64,000 bases of DNA from Trichomonas vaginalis G3 (GCF_026262505.1 NC_067203.1:1-64000), one strand, 5' to 3'. Shown: positions 39,800 through 48,579, counted from the stretch's first letter. Notes: a model not told the origin generated them from the letters alone. Made by a program: numbers and translations.

Positions 39800-40108
39800 T
39801 GTTCTTGAACTGACTTCTCTCCGTCAAATATTGACAGTACGCCAGTTTTAACATAAATTGTATTATAAACTTACCTTTAGAAATATCTGTAAGTTTTGTT
39901 GTTATATTTTTGTCTGCTTCAAGAACTTTCACCATTTCAGTTATACCAACTTTCTTTGCTTTATGAAAATATTTGGTTCAGCAAATATTGCTATTCTATA
40001 ACATTTTCCATTGTTTGTATAAAGAACTATTCTGTCAATGAACTTGTATTGTTTGTGTGTGTAAACTTTGTTCTGCTTCAATTCGAAGAGATACTCAAAT
40101 ACGTCCAT
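39800..40108 (-). pseudogene. Small minus-strand gene, broken
   Basis: Starts at ATG 40108 (MDVFEYLFELKQNKVYTHKQ, YKFIDRIVLYTNNGKC) and continues towards a stretch KVLEADKNITTKLTDISKGK; about two breaks. Its 3' end probably overlaps the end of the capsid gene on the other strand, so the left limit is uncertain. Not recognised. Head to head with 40127 over 18 bp. Confidence 0.45.
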
Positions 40109-40126
40109 CTTTTTATTCTAAGTAAA
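40109..40126. promoter_or_regulatory. 18-bp bidirectional promoter
   Basis: CTTTTTATTCTAAGTAAA lies between ATG 40108 (minus) and ATG 40127 (plus). Almost the same text, TTTTATTCTAGATAAAAT, fills the spacer at 55500-55517. Confidence 0.6.
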
Positions 40127-40498
40127 ATGTCATTTCCGAAAAATAGAAGCGTAAGTGTTTCAAAAGGTTTAATGGCGATGGCAGATGTGAAGTTAAATTC
40201 ACCAACTCAAAAAACAGTCAAAGTGTTGTTGTCAATGTCAAAGAAAGAGATGTTGAAGGGGAAACCATACGAAGACGAAGATGGTATAACAATTGTTCCT
40301 GTAAAAGAACAACCAACATACCCTGAAGTTAGCAGAGACTTAAGTTCTGTTGCAGATATTCGAAACGACTACCAACAACTTAAAGACAAACTTAAAACTC
40401 AGGAGAAGATTTGTCAAGCTTTGGGTATAATGTTAAACTTGGTCGAACACAACCCTGTAAAAGTGAACTCATATGTCATCGCACCTCATGAAGTTTGA
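40127..40498 (+). CDS. Hypothetical protein, 123 aa
   Basis: 123 codons from ATG 40127; an upstream in-frame ATG at 39896 would run back through the minus-strand gene and is unlikely. Basic start (SFPKNRSVSVSKGLMAMADV), middle with DEDGITIVPVKEQPTYPEVS, helical end (YQQLKDKLKTQEKICQALGI). Not recognised. First of a tight plus-strand run up to 41514. Confidence 0.5.
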   Translation: MSFPKNRSVSVSKGLMAMADVKLNSPTQKTVKVLLSMSKKEMLKGKPYEDEDGITIVPVKEQPTYPEVSRDLSSVADIRNDYQQLKDKLKTQEKICQALGIMLNLVEHNPVKVNSYVIAPHEV

Positions 40499-40704
40499 AA
40501 GAACTATTGAAACTTTTGACAGAGGCAGACGATATAAACATCAAAGAAATAGAACCCGACGTTAGTTGCTGTGGTGTTTCATATAATGTCATTGACAAGA
40601 TATACGTTATGAAAGGAGGTGAAACGTTGAACTTAAAATATAGTTTCCCAGACGTCATAAAAATATTTGACGACCACAACATTTCATTAAAATTTACTTG
40701 CTAA
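40495..40704 (+). CDS. Hypothetical small protein, start unclear
   Basis: About 69 codons overlapping the end of the previous gene. No ATG opens this frame; one at 40488 lies in a different frame, so the gene may be broken (about one break). Reads LLKLLTEADDINIKEIEPDV, SCCGVSYNVIDKIYVMKGGE, FPDVIKIFDDHNISLKF. Not recognised. Followed 4 bp later by the next ATG. Confidence 0.4.
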   Translation: MKELLKLLTEADDINIKEIEPDVSCCGVSYNVIDKIYVMKGGETLNLKYSFPDVIKIFDDHNISLKFTC

Positions 40705-40708
40705 GTAA

Positions 40709-41383
40709 ATGGCAGAAGACATAGTGGTTTATACTATTACGACTAAAAACCCTGAGTCATATAATTCTATAACAACAAACTTACAAAGTCCTCAAGGACG
40801 ATATTGTAAACTAACCTTAAACACGATGACGACTAAAGCCTGTTTTGCTCTTTTGACACCAGAAGACTTTGTTGTTGTGAATGGTAAAAAATACTTCTTT
40901 GAAGATACTTACTCAGATATACCACCAACAGGTTTTGTTGACTTATTTAATACTTTAAGGACGGATGTAACATGTGCTGCAACTAGAGCAGGTTTCATTA
41001 TGTTTGGATGTCCGACTGAGTTTACTATAAACAATATGAGCTATAATACAAAACTTATTTCTGGTTTTTACTACCAACAGTTTCCTATAACAGGAAAAGG
41101 TGTCATACAAGGTCTATCTATTCCATTGACTTTAAGCACACCTATTTTATATATTGTTTCAAACTTAGGTTCAAAGTGCTATTCGAATGTCGACAGAAAC
41201 TACTATGACCAAAAGATACTCATGCGTATAAACAATACTTTCTCTGCTGGTTTGCCTATTGTTCATTCGAATGCAGAGTTTTCAGCTTTAGTAAACTCAA
41301 ACACTTTAGCAAACATAAACTTAACCTTAGTTGACGCAAACTTTGTTCCTGTAAAACTTTATGTCCTATGTATTTGTCAATGA
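40709..41383 (+). CDS. Structural protein candidate (penton-like)
   Basis: 224 codons, whole. Beta-rich: YTITTKNPESYNSITTNLQS, CKLTLNTMTTKACFALLTPE, ISGFYYQQFPITGKGVIQGL, ending LANINLTLVDANFVPVKLYV. Start and end resemble 21504-22280 of Maverick 1 (FRLVDFQGEPVELK), suggesting one family present in both elements. A minor capsid or penton role is the best guess. Its stop overlaps the next ATG (ATGA). Confidence 0.5.
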   Translation: MAEDIVVYTITTKNPESYNSITTNLQSPQGRYCKLTLNTMTTKACFALLTPEDFVVVNGKKYFFEDTYSDIPPTGFVDLFNTLRTDVTCAATRAGFIMFGCPTEFTINNMSYNTKLISGFYYQQFPITGKGVIQGLSIPLTLSTPILYIVSNLGSKCYSNVDRNYYDQKILMRINNTFSAGLPIVHSNAEFSALVNSNTLANINLTLVDANFVPVKLYVLCICQ

Positions 41384-41514
41384 CGGCAGAAAGTTTCGAA
41401 TTGGAAGATGCAACTGGTGAAAGTATTGTACTACAAGAACAACTTCAACAACAAATAGCTCAAGAACAACAAATGCAACAAATGGAACAAATGCAACAAC
41501 AAAGTCAAGAATAA
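41380..41514 (+). CDS. 44-aa glutamine-rich protein
   Basis: Tiny gene joined to the previous one by an ATGA overlap, a classic coupled arrangement. Acidic start (MTAESFELEDATGESIVLQE) and then a run rich in Gln and Met (QLQQQIAQEQQMQQMEQ). Not recognised; possibly a particle peptide. Confidence 0.45.
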   Translation: MTAESFELEDATGESIVLQEQLQQQIAQEQQMQQMEQMQQQSQE

Positions 41515-41541
41515 AAAAAATATTTTTTTATTTTTATAAAA

Positions 41542-42769
41542 ATGTACAGAATAGACGTTTCAGATTTTTATGACTTCCAAGCGTTCAGAAATATGTGTCC
41601 ATTTAGAGACTATAACAAAGCAGTCGAGAATTTGAAACGTTTAGTCATTTATGTCGACTCTGCCCCAGAATGTTATTATGAAAGAATGGGATGTTGTCTT
41701 TAACAAACCAAGAGCAACAATAGTCAGAACAAGAATGTAGACAAAACTTAAGAAAATAAAAGTCGTACAAGTTGGCATGAAGATGTTAGATGCTTGGGAT
41801 ATCTTATTGTCAAAGTTGAAGATTTTTCAGTTCGTGGTATAAAGTTCTATACACCATCTCCAAACTTCTATTCTATCTTCACTGGATATAAATACGAACA
41901 AGTAGAATGGAAAGAAAATGTTATAGAAGCTTGGTTAGACCATGTCAAAGAAATTATATGCAATGGAAACGAAAGAGTCTATGAGTATATCTTATGTTGG
42001 TTTGCAAACATCTTACAACATCCAAGTGCTAAAAATGAAACTGCTCTCATTATAATTGGAAAACAAGGAACTGGTAAGAACACTTTCTTTACAGATATCT
42101 TATGCAAACTGTTAGAGGCTATTCGAACCCTAATATGACAAACTTAGAAAACATCTGCGGTAAATTTAACTCTTCAATAGAGAATATGAAACTTATAGTA
42201 TGTAACGAACTTCAAAGTATAGATACAACAAAGGTTTTAAACTCAGATGCTTTGAAGAGTCTTATAACAGACAAAGTTGGAGTTGTTGAAAGAAAATATA
42301 AAGACCAAAGAGTTTGTGAAAATGTTGCAAATTCATCATGGTTTCAAACAATGTTGTTCCGATGAAGTTAGAAAGTTCTGACAGAAGATATGTAGTTGTC
42401 AGAACGTCAGATTCTCATATGCAAGATACAGAATATTTTGACGACTTAGCAGAAACTTTGACACCTAACTTTTACAACCACTTGTTCTCATATTTCATGA
42501 CATTAGATATTTCTAAGTTCAATCCAAGACAAATTCCACATACCGAAGAAAGACAAACATTGTTAGAAGCAAACAAGAGTGTATATGAACTGTTTATAGA
42601 TGAGACTAACTTTGAGTGTTTAGATGAAAGGTCATTGTACGATGAATATAAACAATATTGTCAAGAATATGGTTATATGGCAGCTTCTAAACGAACATTC
42701 TTGGCAAATGTCAAAAGTCTTTTAGATGTTCAGAACGGCGTATATACAAAGAAAAATTTTTCTGAGTAA
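41542..42769 (+). pseudogene. Superfamily 3 helicase (D5/P4-like)
   Basis: About 400 codons, broken (about five breaks). The start reads MYRIDVSDFYDFQAFRNMCP. The helicase core shows Walker A IIIGKQGTGKNTFFTDIL, Walker B MKLIVCNELQS, then a SDRRYVVVRTSD arginine-finger-like motif, and a C-terminal region ERSLYDEYKQYCQEYGYMAA like the winged-helix tail of D5-type helicases. These enzymes unwind DNA at virus replication origins in poxviruses, virophages and many Polinton-like viruses. No such gene was seen in Maverick 1. TTTTTTTATTTTTATAAAA precedes the ATG. Confidence 0.8.
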
Positions 42770-42804
42770 ATTTAAAAAAAATATTTTTTTATCCGATAGA
42801 AAAG

Positions 42805-43224
42805 ATGACGAAATATATTTCAGTCAACAAGTACATGACAGAAGTCAAAGAAGAACTAGACCCATTCGCTTATTTGAATGTTTACTTCTACCATTTTGAA
42901 AAGTCTACATTTGACAAAGTTTGGAACATCGAACCAGTTAAGTTTGCTATTGTGACTAAAAATGGTGCGAAATTTGAAGACTTAGACATAGAAGGTTTGT
43001 TAGCAGTCAAAGAAAATTTTGACAGAAGGTTTTCAAACCTTAAAGAAGGTAAAGCATACAAACTTGTTATACCTTATGAACCAAAGAAAGCAGACGACTA
43101 TGAATATTATGAGTCTAAGATAGTTGAAGTTCAAGGTAAATTGGGTAAAAAGATTTTAGAGTCTAAGCCAGTGTTTGCTCCTAAAGAGGAAGAGAACATT
43201 GACATTGACCCAGAAATGTTCTAA
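42805..43224 (+). CDS. Hypothetical protein, 139 aa
   Basis: 139 codons, whole. KYISVNKYMTEVKEELDPFA, YLNVYFYHFEKSTFDKVWNI, KFAIVTKNGAKFEDLDIEGL, AYKLVIPYEPKKADDYEYYE and an acidic end DIDPEMF. A broken relative may exist at 12235-12708 in Maverick 1. The position after the helicase and the acidic tail would suit a single-stranded-DNA-binding protein, many of which end in acidic residues; this is a hypothesis. TTTTTTTATCCGATAGAAAAG stands before the ATG. Confidence 0.5.
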   Translation: MTKYISVNKYMTEVKEELDPFAYLNVYFYHFEKSTFDKVWNIEPVKFAIVTKNGAKFEDLDIEGLLAVKENFDRRFSNLKEGKAYKLVIPYEPKKADDYEYYESKIVEVQGKLGKKILESKPVFAPKEEENIDIDPEMF

Positions 43225-43240
43225 AAATAAAATTTTATTT

Positions 43241-43711
43241 TTACATGTCAAATTTCTTCTTCTCTGGCTCTGGTTCCTTCTTCTCTGGTTCAGGTTCTTT
43301 CTTCTCTTCTTCTACTTTCTTTTCTTTCTTTTCTCTCTTCTTCTTCTTCTCTGGTGGAGTTATGTCAAATTTGGCGCAACCATATTTATGTAAAAGTTCT
43401 TTGTCCTTTAATAGCTCATCTATTCTGTTTTCTATTTCATCTTCAAGAACAGCGCATGTGCCTTCTTTGCATTCTAAGAACTTTTGTTGGACTTCATCTT
43501 TCCAATCGGCGTCATCTCTGTCAACAAGTCTGTCATTGACAAACTTAAAGACTTCTCTGCCTAATGTTTTATGGTTCTTGTCATATTCCCAGAAACAGAA
43601 CTTTAGAACAAATTCACCTTTCTTGTTTACACTATGTAAGATTTTATGGTCGACAGAAGTTTTGCTGTCAAAAAGCTTGTCTCGAATATAGATAGCGAAA
43701 TCGCTAGACAT
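43241..43711 (-). CDS. Hypothetical protein with charged repeat tail
   Basis: 156 codons. Mixed fold for about 110 residues (AIYIRDKLFDSKTSVDHKIL, FVLKFCFWEYDKNHKTLGRE), then a tail of Lys/Glu/Pro repeats (EKKKKREKKEKKVEEEKKEP, EPEKKEPEPEKK). Convergent with 42805 and head to head with the ATPase over 36 bp. Not recognised. Confidence 0.5.
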   Translation of the reverse strand: MSSDFAIYIRDKLFDSKTSVDHKILHSVNKKGEFVLKFCFWEYDKNHKTLGREVFKFVNDRLVDRDDADWKDEVQQKFLECKEGTCAVLEDEIENRIDELLKDKELLHKYGCAKFDITPPEKKKKREKKEKKVEEEKKEPEPEKKEPEPEKKKFDM

Positions 43712-43747
43712 TTTCTAAAAGATAAAAATTTTAATTTTTCTAAAAAT
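43712..43747. promoter_or_regulatory. 36-bp bidirectional promoter
   Basis: TTCTAAAAGATAAAAATTTT then AATTTTTCTAAAAAT between two start codons. TCTAAAAGATAAAAA and its near-mirror TTTTTCTAAAAAT occupy the two halves. Confidence 0.5.
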
Positions 43748-44644
43748 ATGTTAGAAAAAAAGTTTGCTGACATTGACAAAAAATTTGAGAATGTTTTAAA
43801 CAAGAACAAGAGGAAGTTAGAAAATGCTCAGATAAAACCTATACATGACAAGTTCCTATTTGCTCAGAATGGTATAACAGGTCTAATCGCACCACCTGGG
43901 TCGGGTAAGACTTTCACTTATCTTAAAATGGCTGCACAACAACAAGAACTAGATGAGAAGAACCCATTCTATGAGTTAGTAGTCATTTGTAGTACTTCTG
44001 GTCAATTTGACCAAACCGTCAATTCGTTCAAAGATATTATAAAAAAGTCTAAGTTAGTATGTATAAAAGACTCTGAGTTGTTAGATTGGATAAAGAAGTA
44101 CCAAAGAAGAGTTTTGAAGTACAATGCTATAAATGAGTATGTCAATTCGAAGTTTAAAGACCCAAATGAGGAAATGCAGAGAATATTAGAGAAGAAACAC
44201 TTCAGAAACAAACAGAAAGAGATAGAATACATTTCGAAGAAATTGCAATCTTACGATTGGAAGACTTACCCTCACAGATGTCTTCTTATCTTAGATGACT
44301 TTGCTTCTCATCCTTTGTTAAAGAACAGAGAACAAGACATGTGTCGAATTCTTAAGAAGCTCAGACACTTTAACATCTCAGTTGTCATTTGTGTACAGAC
44401 AGCAAAGAGTTTAAGTAAGGATGTTAAAAGAATACTTACTGATATCATACTTTTCCCTGGATTGTCCGAAGACGATTTCATGGAACTTATGAAAGAGTCC
44501 ATGGCAGGTAAGTTTGACAGACATGAACTATGGAGAAGTACAAAGTCATACAAGACCTCATACTTCTTTCAGAATTCACATCTACGCGAACAAAGTTCAA
44601 ATTGTAAAAAGTCAAGCTTGAAAAATAAAGAGGTTTTGTGCTGA
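43748..44644 (+). CDS. Genome-packaging ATPase (FtsK/A32-like)
   Basis: 298 codons from ATG 43748; the frame is open further up but overlaps the opposite gene. Walker A LIAPPGSGKTFTYLKM, Walker B RCLLILDDFASHPL, then LRHFNISVVICVQTAKSLSK, matching the Maverick 1 ATPase in motif order and spacing. The C-terminal end runs into the cassette: the frame's last codons come from inserted DNA, and a 31-bp piece of this gene's end is repeated after the cassette. The main ATPase body is whole. Confidence 0.85.
   Translation: MLEKKFADIDKKFENVLNKNKRKLENAQIKPIHDKFLFAQNGITGLIAPPGSGKTFTYLKMAAQQQELDEKNPFYELVVICSTSGQFDQTVNSFKDIIKKSKLVCIKDSELLDWIKKYQRRVLKYNAINEYVNSKFKDPNEEMQRILEKKHFRNKQKEIEYISKKLQSYDWKTYPHRCLLILDDFASHPLLKNREQDMCRILKKLRHFNISVVICVQTAKSLSKDVKRILTDIILFPGLSEDDFMELMKESMAGKFDRHELWRSTKSYKTSYFFQNSHLREQSSNCKKSSLKNKEVLC
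44596..44626 (+). repeat. 31-bp direct repeat left of cassette
   Basis: TTCAAATTGTAAAAAGTCAA then GCTTGAAAAAT. The same 31 bp lie at 46033-46063. The two copies frame the cassette like a long target duplication. Confidence 0.88.
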
Positions 44645-44854
44645 ATTCAATAAAAATATATTTTAGGGTAGATGGGTATATCTAACCCGATTTCTAACCT
44701 CATTTCTACCCCATATGTCCTTACTGAAAAGTACGTGTTCCATATGTCATTTTACTCAGAATTTTACTCAGAATTCAATAAAATATATTTTTAGGGTAGA
44801 TGGTATATCTAACCCGATTTCTAACCTCATTTCTACCCCAGTTATTTTATAAGC

Positions 44855-45749
44855 TTTTACATGGTAAACATTGTGAATTCGTGAAATTCTAAACAATTTC
44901 GTCTTCTTCTTCTGTCAGTACATCGAATGTTTTAAACAATGCGAAGGTTTCTTTATATTTCTTCTTGACATCTGAAAGAAGGAAATCGTCAGCTGTTGAT
45001 AGTTTTTGTTCAGAAATGTCAACATGTCCATTTTATCTTCTGCTGGTTTCTCTACTTCTTTCTTTAAGTCAGCATAGTCGTTTCGCATACGTTCTATCTC
45101 TTTGACGGAGTAGTTATATTTCCTCATTGCTGCTTTACATTTTGAACATTGTGGGTTCATTTTAGCATTGTACATTGAAATCTTACCTGCTAGTATGACT
45201 AAGGCGTCAATGGTTTTCTTTAACTCAAAAGTTGCGGGTTTTATCTGTTCATTCCATACTTTACCTCTTCTATCTTTATCTCTTATCTGCCATACACATT
45301 TTGCAACTAACGAAACAAAGTTGTCGTAGGTCTTAAACTCCCCAGATTTGTATATGTCAGAGATGTTCTATATACCATGTCGCAATCTTGTCCATGACTT
45401 TGTGGTTGCAATGAAATCCAAGAAACTCATAGTTAACCTTACGTAATGAACTTCTTTATTTCTACTGAGTCAGTTGCTTTGACTTCTATTTCATCGAATT
45501 CTAATAGTGAGTTTTTGTTGTTGGATTTCAGGCAATTTGGTAAATGGTCAATAATATCCTGCATTTCATAAAGATACTGTTCATTTGTTTCATCTTTCGC
45601 ACTACAGTCTAAATTACTTGTTAAAAGTTCTTGCTTTATCTTCTGGATTTCTGTCTCAAAAGTATATGAAGAAGGAATGAAGCTTTTCATCTCTACTAAC
45701 ATTGAAGTTGGGTTATGACTAACGAGTTTGGTGCTGTTGCTGCTAACAT
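44855..45749 (-). pseudogene. Cassette protein, broken second copy
   Basis: Relative of 15936-16901 with about five breaks. Long stretches match closely, e.g. FIPSSYTFETEIQKIKQELL and SKCKAAMRKYNYSVKEIERM. Of everything shared between Mavericks 1 and 2 this is by far the most similar, so the exchange is recent compared with the split of the two elements. Confidence 0.75.
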
Positions 45750-45834
45750 GTTCTTACAATAAAAATAAAAAATATTTTTTTAAAAAAAACCAACTTTATT
45801 TTTTATTTCGGGAAAACTTCATGACAAATTCAAG

Positions 45835-46025
45835 AGGGTAGAAAAGGGTTAGAAAACAGGTTAGATATACCCATCTACCCTAAAATATATTTTTGGGTCC
45901 TTTACACTCATTACGAAGAAGTCATGACAAAACATTTACGAAGAAGTCATGAAAATTCAAGAGGGTAGAAAAGAGGTTAGAAAACAGGTTAGATATACCC
46001 ATCTACCCTAAACATTATTTTTGGG
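45835..46025. repeat. Palindromic repeats right of cassette
   Basis: Two units of GAGGGTAGAAAA-GGTTAGAAAACAGGTTAGATATACCCATCT-type text, each ending CTACCCTAAA and TATTTTTGGG; inverted relative to the copies at 44660-44840. Includes a TTTACGAAGAAGTCATGA subterminal motif. Confidence 0.75.
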
Positions 46026-46032
46026 TGTAAAA

Positions 46033-46063
46033 TTCAAATTGTAAAAAGTCAAGCTTGAAAAAT
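46033..46063 (+). repeat. 31-bp direct repeat right of cassette
   Basis: Second copy of 44596-44626. Confidence 0.88.
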
Positions 46064-46077
46064 CTAAGTGTTTAGTC

Positions 46078-46257
46078 TTAGTAAGATGGTAGCTTCTTAA
46101 AGCATATGCCGTCCTTGAGTTTTATGTACGTGAAGAGAAGTACAATGAATTCAATTACGAGTACAATTGCAATGACAACTAAGGCAACTATTTTTGTCTT
46201 TTGCCAGCAAGAGTACTTCTTCTCTTCCAATGGTTCGGCAGAACTATACTCACTCAT
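46078..46257 (-). CDS. 59-aa single-span membrane protein
   Basis: From ATG 46257 (SEYSSAEPLEEKKYSCWQKT) one strong transmembrane helix (IVALVVIAIVLVIEFIVLLF) and a short polar tail. Small membrane proteins like this are common in viruses with internal membranes or lytic functions. No family recognised. Head to head with 46302. Confidence 0.55.
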   Translation of the reverse strand: MSEYSSAEPLEEKKYSCWQKTKIVALVVIAIVLVIEFIVLLFTYIKLKDGICFKKLPSY

Positions 46258-46301
46258 GAGAAATGCCAAAACGGTTTAATAGAAAAAGTGTCATTTTTTT
46301 C
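46258..46301. promoter_or_regulatory. Divergent promoter with AAAAAGTGTCATTT box
   Basis: 44-bp spacer; AAAAAGTGTCATTTTTTTC runs up to the ATG at 46302. The same box recurs before 46537 (AAAAAGTGACATTTTT) and before the minus gene at 49626 (AAAAAGTGTCATTTCAG). Confidence 0.55.
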
Positions 46302-46496
46302 ATGTCCGAAGACTCGAAGGTGCAACACTTCCAAAATACCGACGAACTCAGAAGAGCAGCATGGCAGTATCTTCTTGACAACTTCTTTGAGTTCTCCAGG
46401 TACACCTTGGAAAATGCTGAAGAACTCCGACACAGAGAATTTGGAGAAATTGCACTCCAATACTACCTTGACAAACAAAGGGTAAACAAAGGGTAA
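46302..46496 (+). CDS. Hypothetical 64-aa protein
   Basis: From ATG 46302: SEDSKVQHFQNTDELRRAAW, helical (LLDNFFEFSRYTLENAEELR), ending YYLDKQRVNKG, with a small duplicated GTAAACAAAGG at the stop. Not recognised. Start chosen directly after the promoter box rather than the open frame upstream at 46263. Confidence 0.5.
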   Translation: MSEDSKVQHFQNTDELRRAAWQYLLDNFFEFSRYTLENAEELRHREFGEIALQYYLDKQRVNKG

Positions 46497-46536
46497 AATA
46501 AGACTAAAAACTTAACGTTTAAAAAGTGACATTTTT

Positions 46537-46737
46537 ATGAGCTCCGAGTCACCGAGAAAACTTGGTCAGATGTTAGCAGCTTACTTCCCTGAGGAGGATG
46601 GAAGCGTTACATACGTAAGGTTCAAAAACAACGAACCTGGAATTGCGTACCAAATTCGCAATTACATGACCATGGAAGAGTACGAAAGGTTCCTACAAGA
46701 GAAACCAGCTCTAAACAACTCAGAAAAGAAAGAGTAA
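46537..46737 (+). CDS. Hypothetical 66-aa protein
   Basis: 66 codons: SSESPRKLGQMLAAYFPEED, VTYVRFKNNEPGIAYQIRNY, TMEEYERFLQEKPAL. Looks like a small alpha/beta domain. Directly preceded by AAAAAGTGACATTTTT. Not recognised. Confidence 0.5.
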   Translation: MSSESPRKLGQMLAAYFPEEDGSVTYVRFKNNEPGIAYQIRNYMTMEEYERFLQEKPALNNSEKKE

Positions 46738-46765
46738 AAAGTTTAACTCGTAATTGTTTATTTTT

Positions 46766-47470
46766 TTACTTGTATGGGCAAGCTGCAAGAATGAAGTCGA
46801 CTATCTCGGTCTTTGTCTTGACCAGTTGGACTGCTCTTGCGAGTACGTCTGTTTTACGGTCTCCAGCTGGTGTCTGACCTTCGTAATTGCGCATGTTCTT
46901 GAGAGCTCCAACTGTAAATGGTTGTAGGATGAAGAGTCTCTCAGACTGCTTGAGGTAGTCTTCACGGTCACGAACCGAATCTGTGGTACGAGTCGAATCG
47001 GTCGATTTGAGGGAAGAGACTGAAAGCCTGTCTTCTTCCATTGGGGTAGTAGCATACTCTTTGCGTAAGCGGTTCAGACCTTCCTCGAACTCTTGGTCTC
47101 TCTTGGATTGAGATTGGAATTGGAATTGCTGGGGTGGAGCTTGCTGGAACATCCAAGGGTTGGGGAAGTAAGGCATAGGCTGAGGAGGAGGGTAGTTCGG
47201 GAAGCCTTGTGGTGGGTAGTAACATTGAGGTGGAAATTGGTAGTAAATCGGAGGTACTTGCTGGAACTGAGGTTGCTGAGGAGACTGTTGTGGTTCTGCA
47301 GCTTTCGGTTCTTCTGGTTGGGATATGGGCTCGGTTGGTGGACGTCGGACATCTGTTTGTGGCTTAACCGTCGGAAGGAAAAACCTTTCCTGTCGGAAGG
47401 AAAAACCTTTCCTGTCGGAAGGAAAAACCTTTCCTGTCGGAAGGAAAAACTTTTTCTGAAGTTCGACCAA
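46766..47470 (-). CDS. Proline/glutamine-rich protein
   Basis: Up to 234 codons. The first ~30 are encoded by the 22-bp tandem repeats and may be untranslated leader. Then a Pro/Gln/Tyr/Phe-rich stretch (PPQCYYPPQGFPNYPPPQPM), a charged helix (KRDQEFEEGLNRLRKEYATT), a Ser/Thr/Asp patch and a helical C-terminus (DVLARAVQLVKTKTEIVDFI). Such low-complexity plus helix layouts suit particle or assembly proteins. Not recognised; true start uncertain. Confidence 0.45.
   Translation of the reverse strand: MVELQKKFFLPTGKVFPSDRKGFSFRQERFFLPTVKPQTDVRRPPTEPISQPEEPKAAEPQQSPQQPQFQQVPPIYYQFPPQCYYPPQGFPNYPPPQPMPYFPNPWMFQQAPPQQFQFQSQSKRDQEFEEGLNRLRKEYATTPMEEDRLSVSSLKSTDSTRTTDSVRDREDYLKQSERLFILQPFTVGALKNMRNYEGQTPAGDRKTDVLARAVQLVKTKTEIVDFILAACPYK
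47370..47450. repeat. 22-bp tandem repeats between divergent genes
   Basis: Almost four copies of GTCGGAAGGAAAAACCTTTC(CT), each with an internal inverted GGAAGG/CCTTTCC arrangement. A second set of looser motifs (CAGTTGTCGGGAAAATATTT) lies at 47545-47580 before the plus-strand ATG. Confidence 0.8.
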
Positions 47471-47579
47471 AAGTTCTCAATTTTCGAAAATTTGAATGGT
47501 TTACGGACGGACAACTGGAAGAGTTCTTCCTGTCGTCGGGAAATTTTTTCCAGTTGTCGGGAAAATATTTTCCTGTCGG

Positions 47580-47969
47580 ATGGAAGGACTCGGAATACCA
47601 GAAGGATTTGACGAGGCAATTTACCTTATAGAGATAAATGAAGTTGTTAAGCAGTACTTGCGCAGGGTAATGAAGCCCAAGGTCAAGTTCACCAGTATTT
47701 CTGGAAGGTCTACACTTCAGCTCGAGACTTCGACTGGAATTCCAATTCAAATACCAGACGGGACAGCCTACGATGGCATAAAGGACGCCAAAAGAGAAGC
47801 TCTTGTTAAGTTCCTAAACAAACGTCCTTGGATAAAAATACCAAACAAGGAGAACCCCCTACCCCATATGAAATTGGCAATTCAGTCTCTCCTTCACTTC
47901 TCGGGTCAGCCGTTCTACATAACCTGTGAAGGCGACATCCAACCAGTTCAGTCAACCTTAACGTTTTGA
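47580..47969 (+). CDS. Hypothetical protein, 129 aa
   Basis: From ATG 47580: EGLGIPEGFDEAIYLIEINE, VVKQYLRRVMKPKVKFTSIS, IPIQIPDGTAYDGIKDAKRE, ending with SGQPFYITCEGDIQPVQSTL. Alpha/beta layout, not recognised. The codon choice is richer in GC than in the left half of Maverick 2. Start directly after the GTCGG repeat region. Confidence 0.5.
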   Translation: MEGLGIPEGFDEAIYLIEINEVVKQYLRRVMKPKVKFTSISGRSTLQLETSTGIPIQIPDGTAYDGIKDAKREALVKFLNKRPWIKIPNKENPLPHMKLAIQSLLHFSGQPFYITCEGDIQPVQSTLTF

Positions 47970-47996
47970 GTAAAAACATTTTTTTTCATTTTTTGA

Positions 47997-48579
47997 ATGA
48001 AGCAAGTTAAATTCGTCCCACACCAATCTCAATGGACCGATGAAGAGTTTCAAGCCATGGTTGAAGGCGTTGAGAACGACATAGACGGCGAACTTGAAGG
48101 AGCTCAAACCACAATTGCAACCAAAATTGCAAGTCAAGGAACAGATAGCTCCACTTAAAGCTACCAAAGCTACTCTTGACCTCATGGATAGTTACCGTTT
48201 AGATGTCAAGAGTGGAATAAGACAATTAAAATTAAAACTTCTAAACTACGAAGCTATACTCCAAAAGTTAGCAGAAATGAGAAGACTTTACCAGAGCTAC
48301 TTACATGTAAGGGACTTACCTTCAAGCAGTCCGACCAAAGATGAATTTTCTGACATTGTCCCAATTTTGTCCGAAAGTCAGCTCAGATGTTTTGAACTGC
48401 TCCCAACATATCCAGAATATGAACGTTTGCCTGAACTCTTCCGCAATCTCAAAAAACGTTTTTTGGTTCTCATGTTCGAAACTTTTATCGGAAGAGACAA
48501 CAAACGTTCAGAAGAAGAACAAGATATTATTTTAAACTTGTTGTATGACTTAACCGTCATAACAAGCTTTTTGAAGTAA
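47997..48579 (+). pseudogene. Coiled-coil protein, broken
   Basis: About 190 codons with about one break. Start KQVKFVPHQSQWTDEEFQAM, later a helical LKLLNYEAILQKLAEMRRLY and LPTYPEYERLPELFRNLKKR, ending ILNLLYDLTVITSFLK. Not recognised. Follows the previous gene by 27 bp with a T-rich box (ACATTTTTTTTCATTTTTTG) before the ATG. Confidence 0.45.

Larger units (their letters stand above)
44627..46032. mobile_element. Repeat-bounded gene cassette in Maverick 2
   Basis: 1.4 kb between the two 31-bp repeats. Inside: TTTTGTGCTGAATTCAATAA, two palindromic repeats at the left (44660-44716 and 44790-44840), a broken relative of the 15936-16901 gene, and inverted palindromic repeats at the right (45835-46025). 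Maverick 1 holds the same arrangement at about 15856-17100 at a different place in its gene map. This points to a unit that moves between Mavericks; whether it moves alone or by recombination is open. Confidence 0.6.

Noticed and set aside
47370-47450. CRISPR array
   Set aside because: Only four direct 22-bp units with no spacers, in a eukaryotic element.
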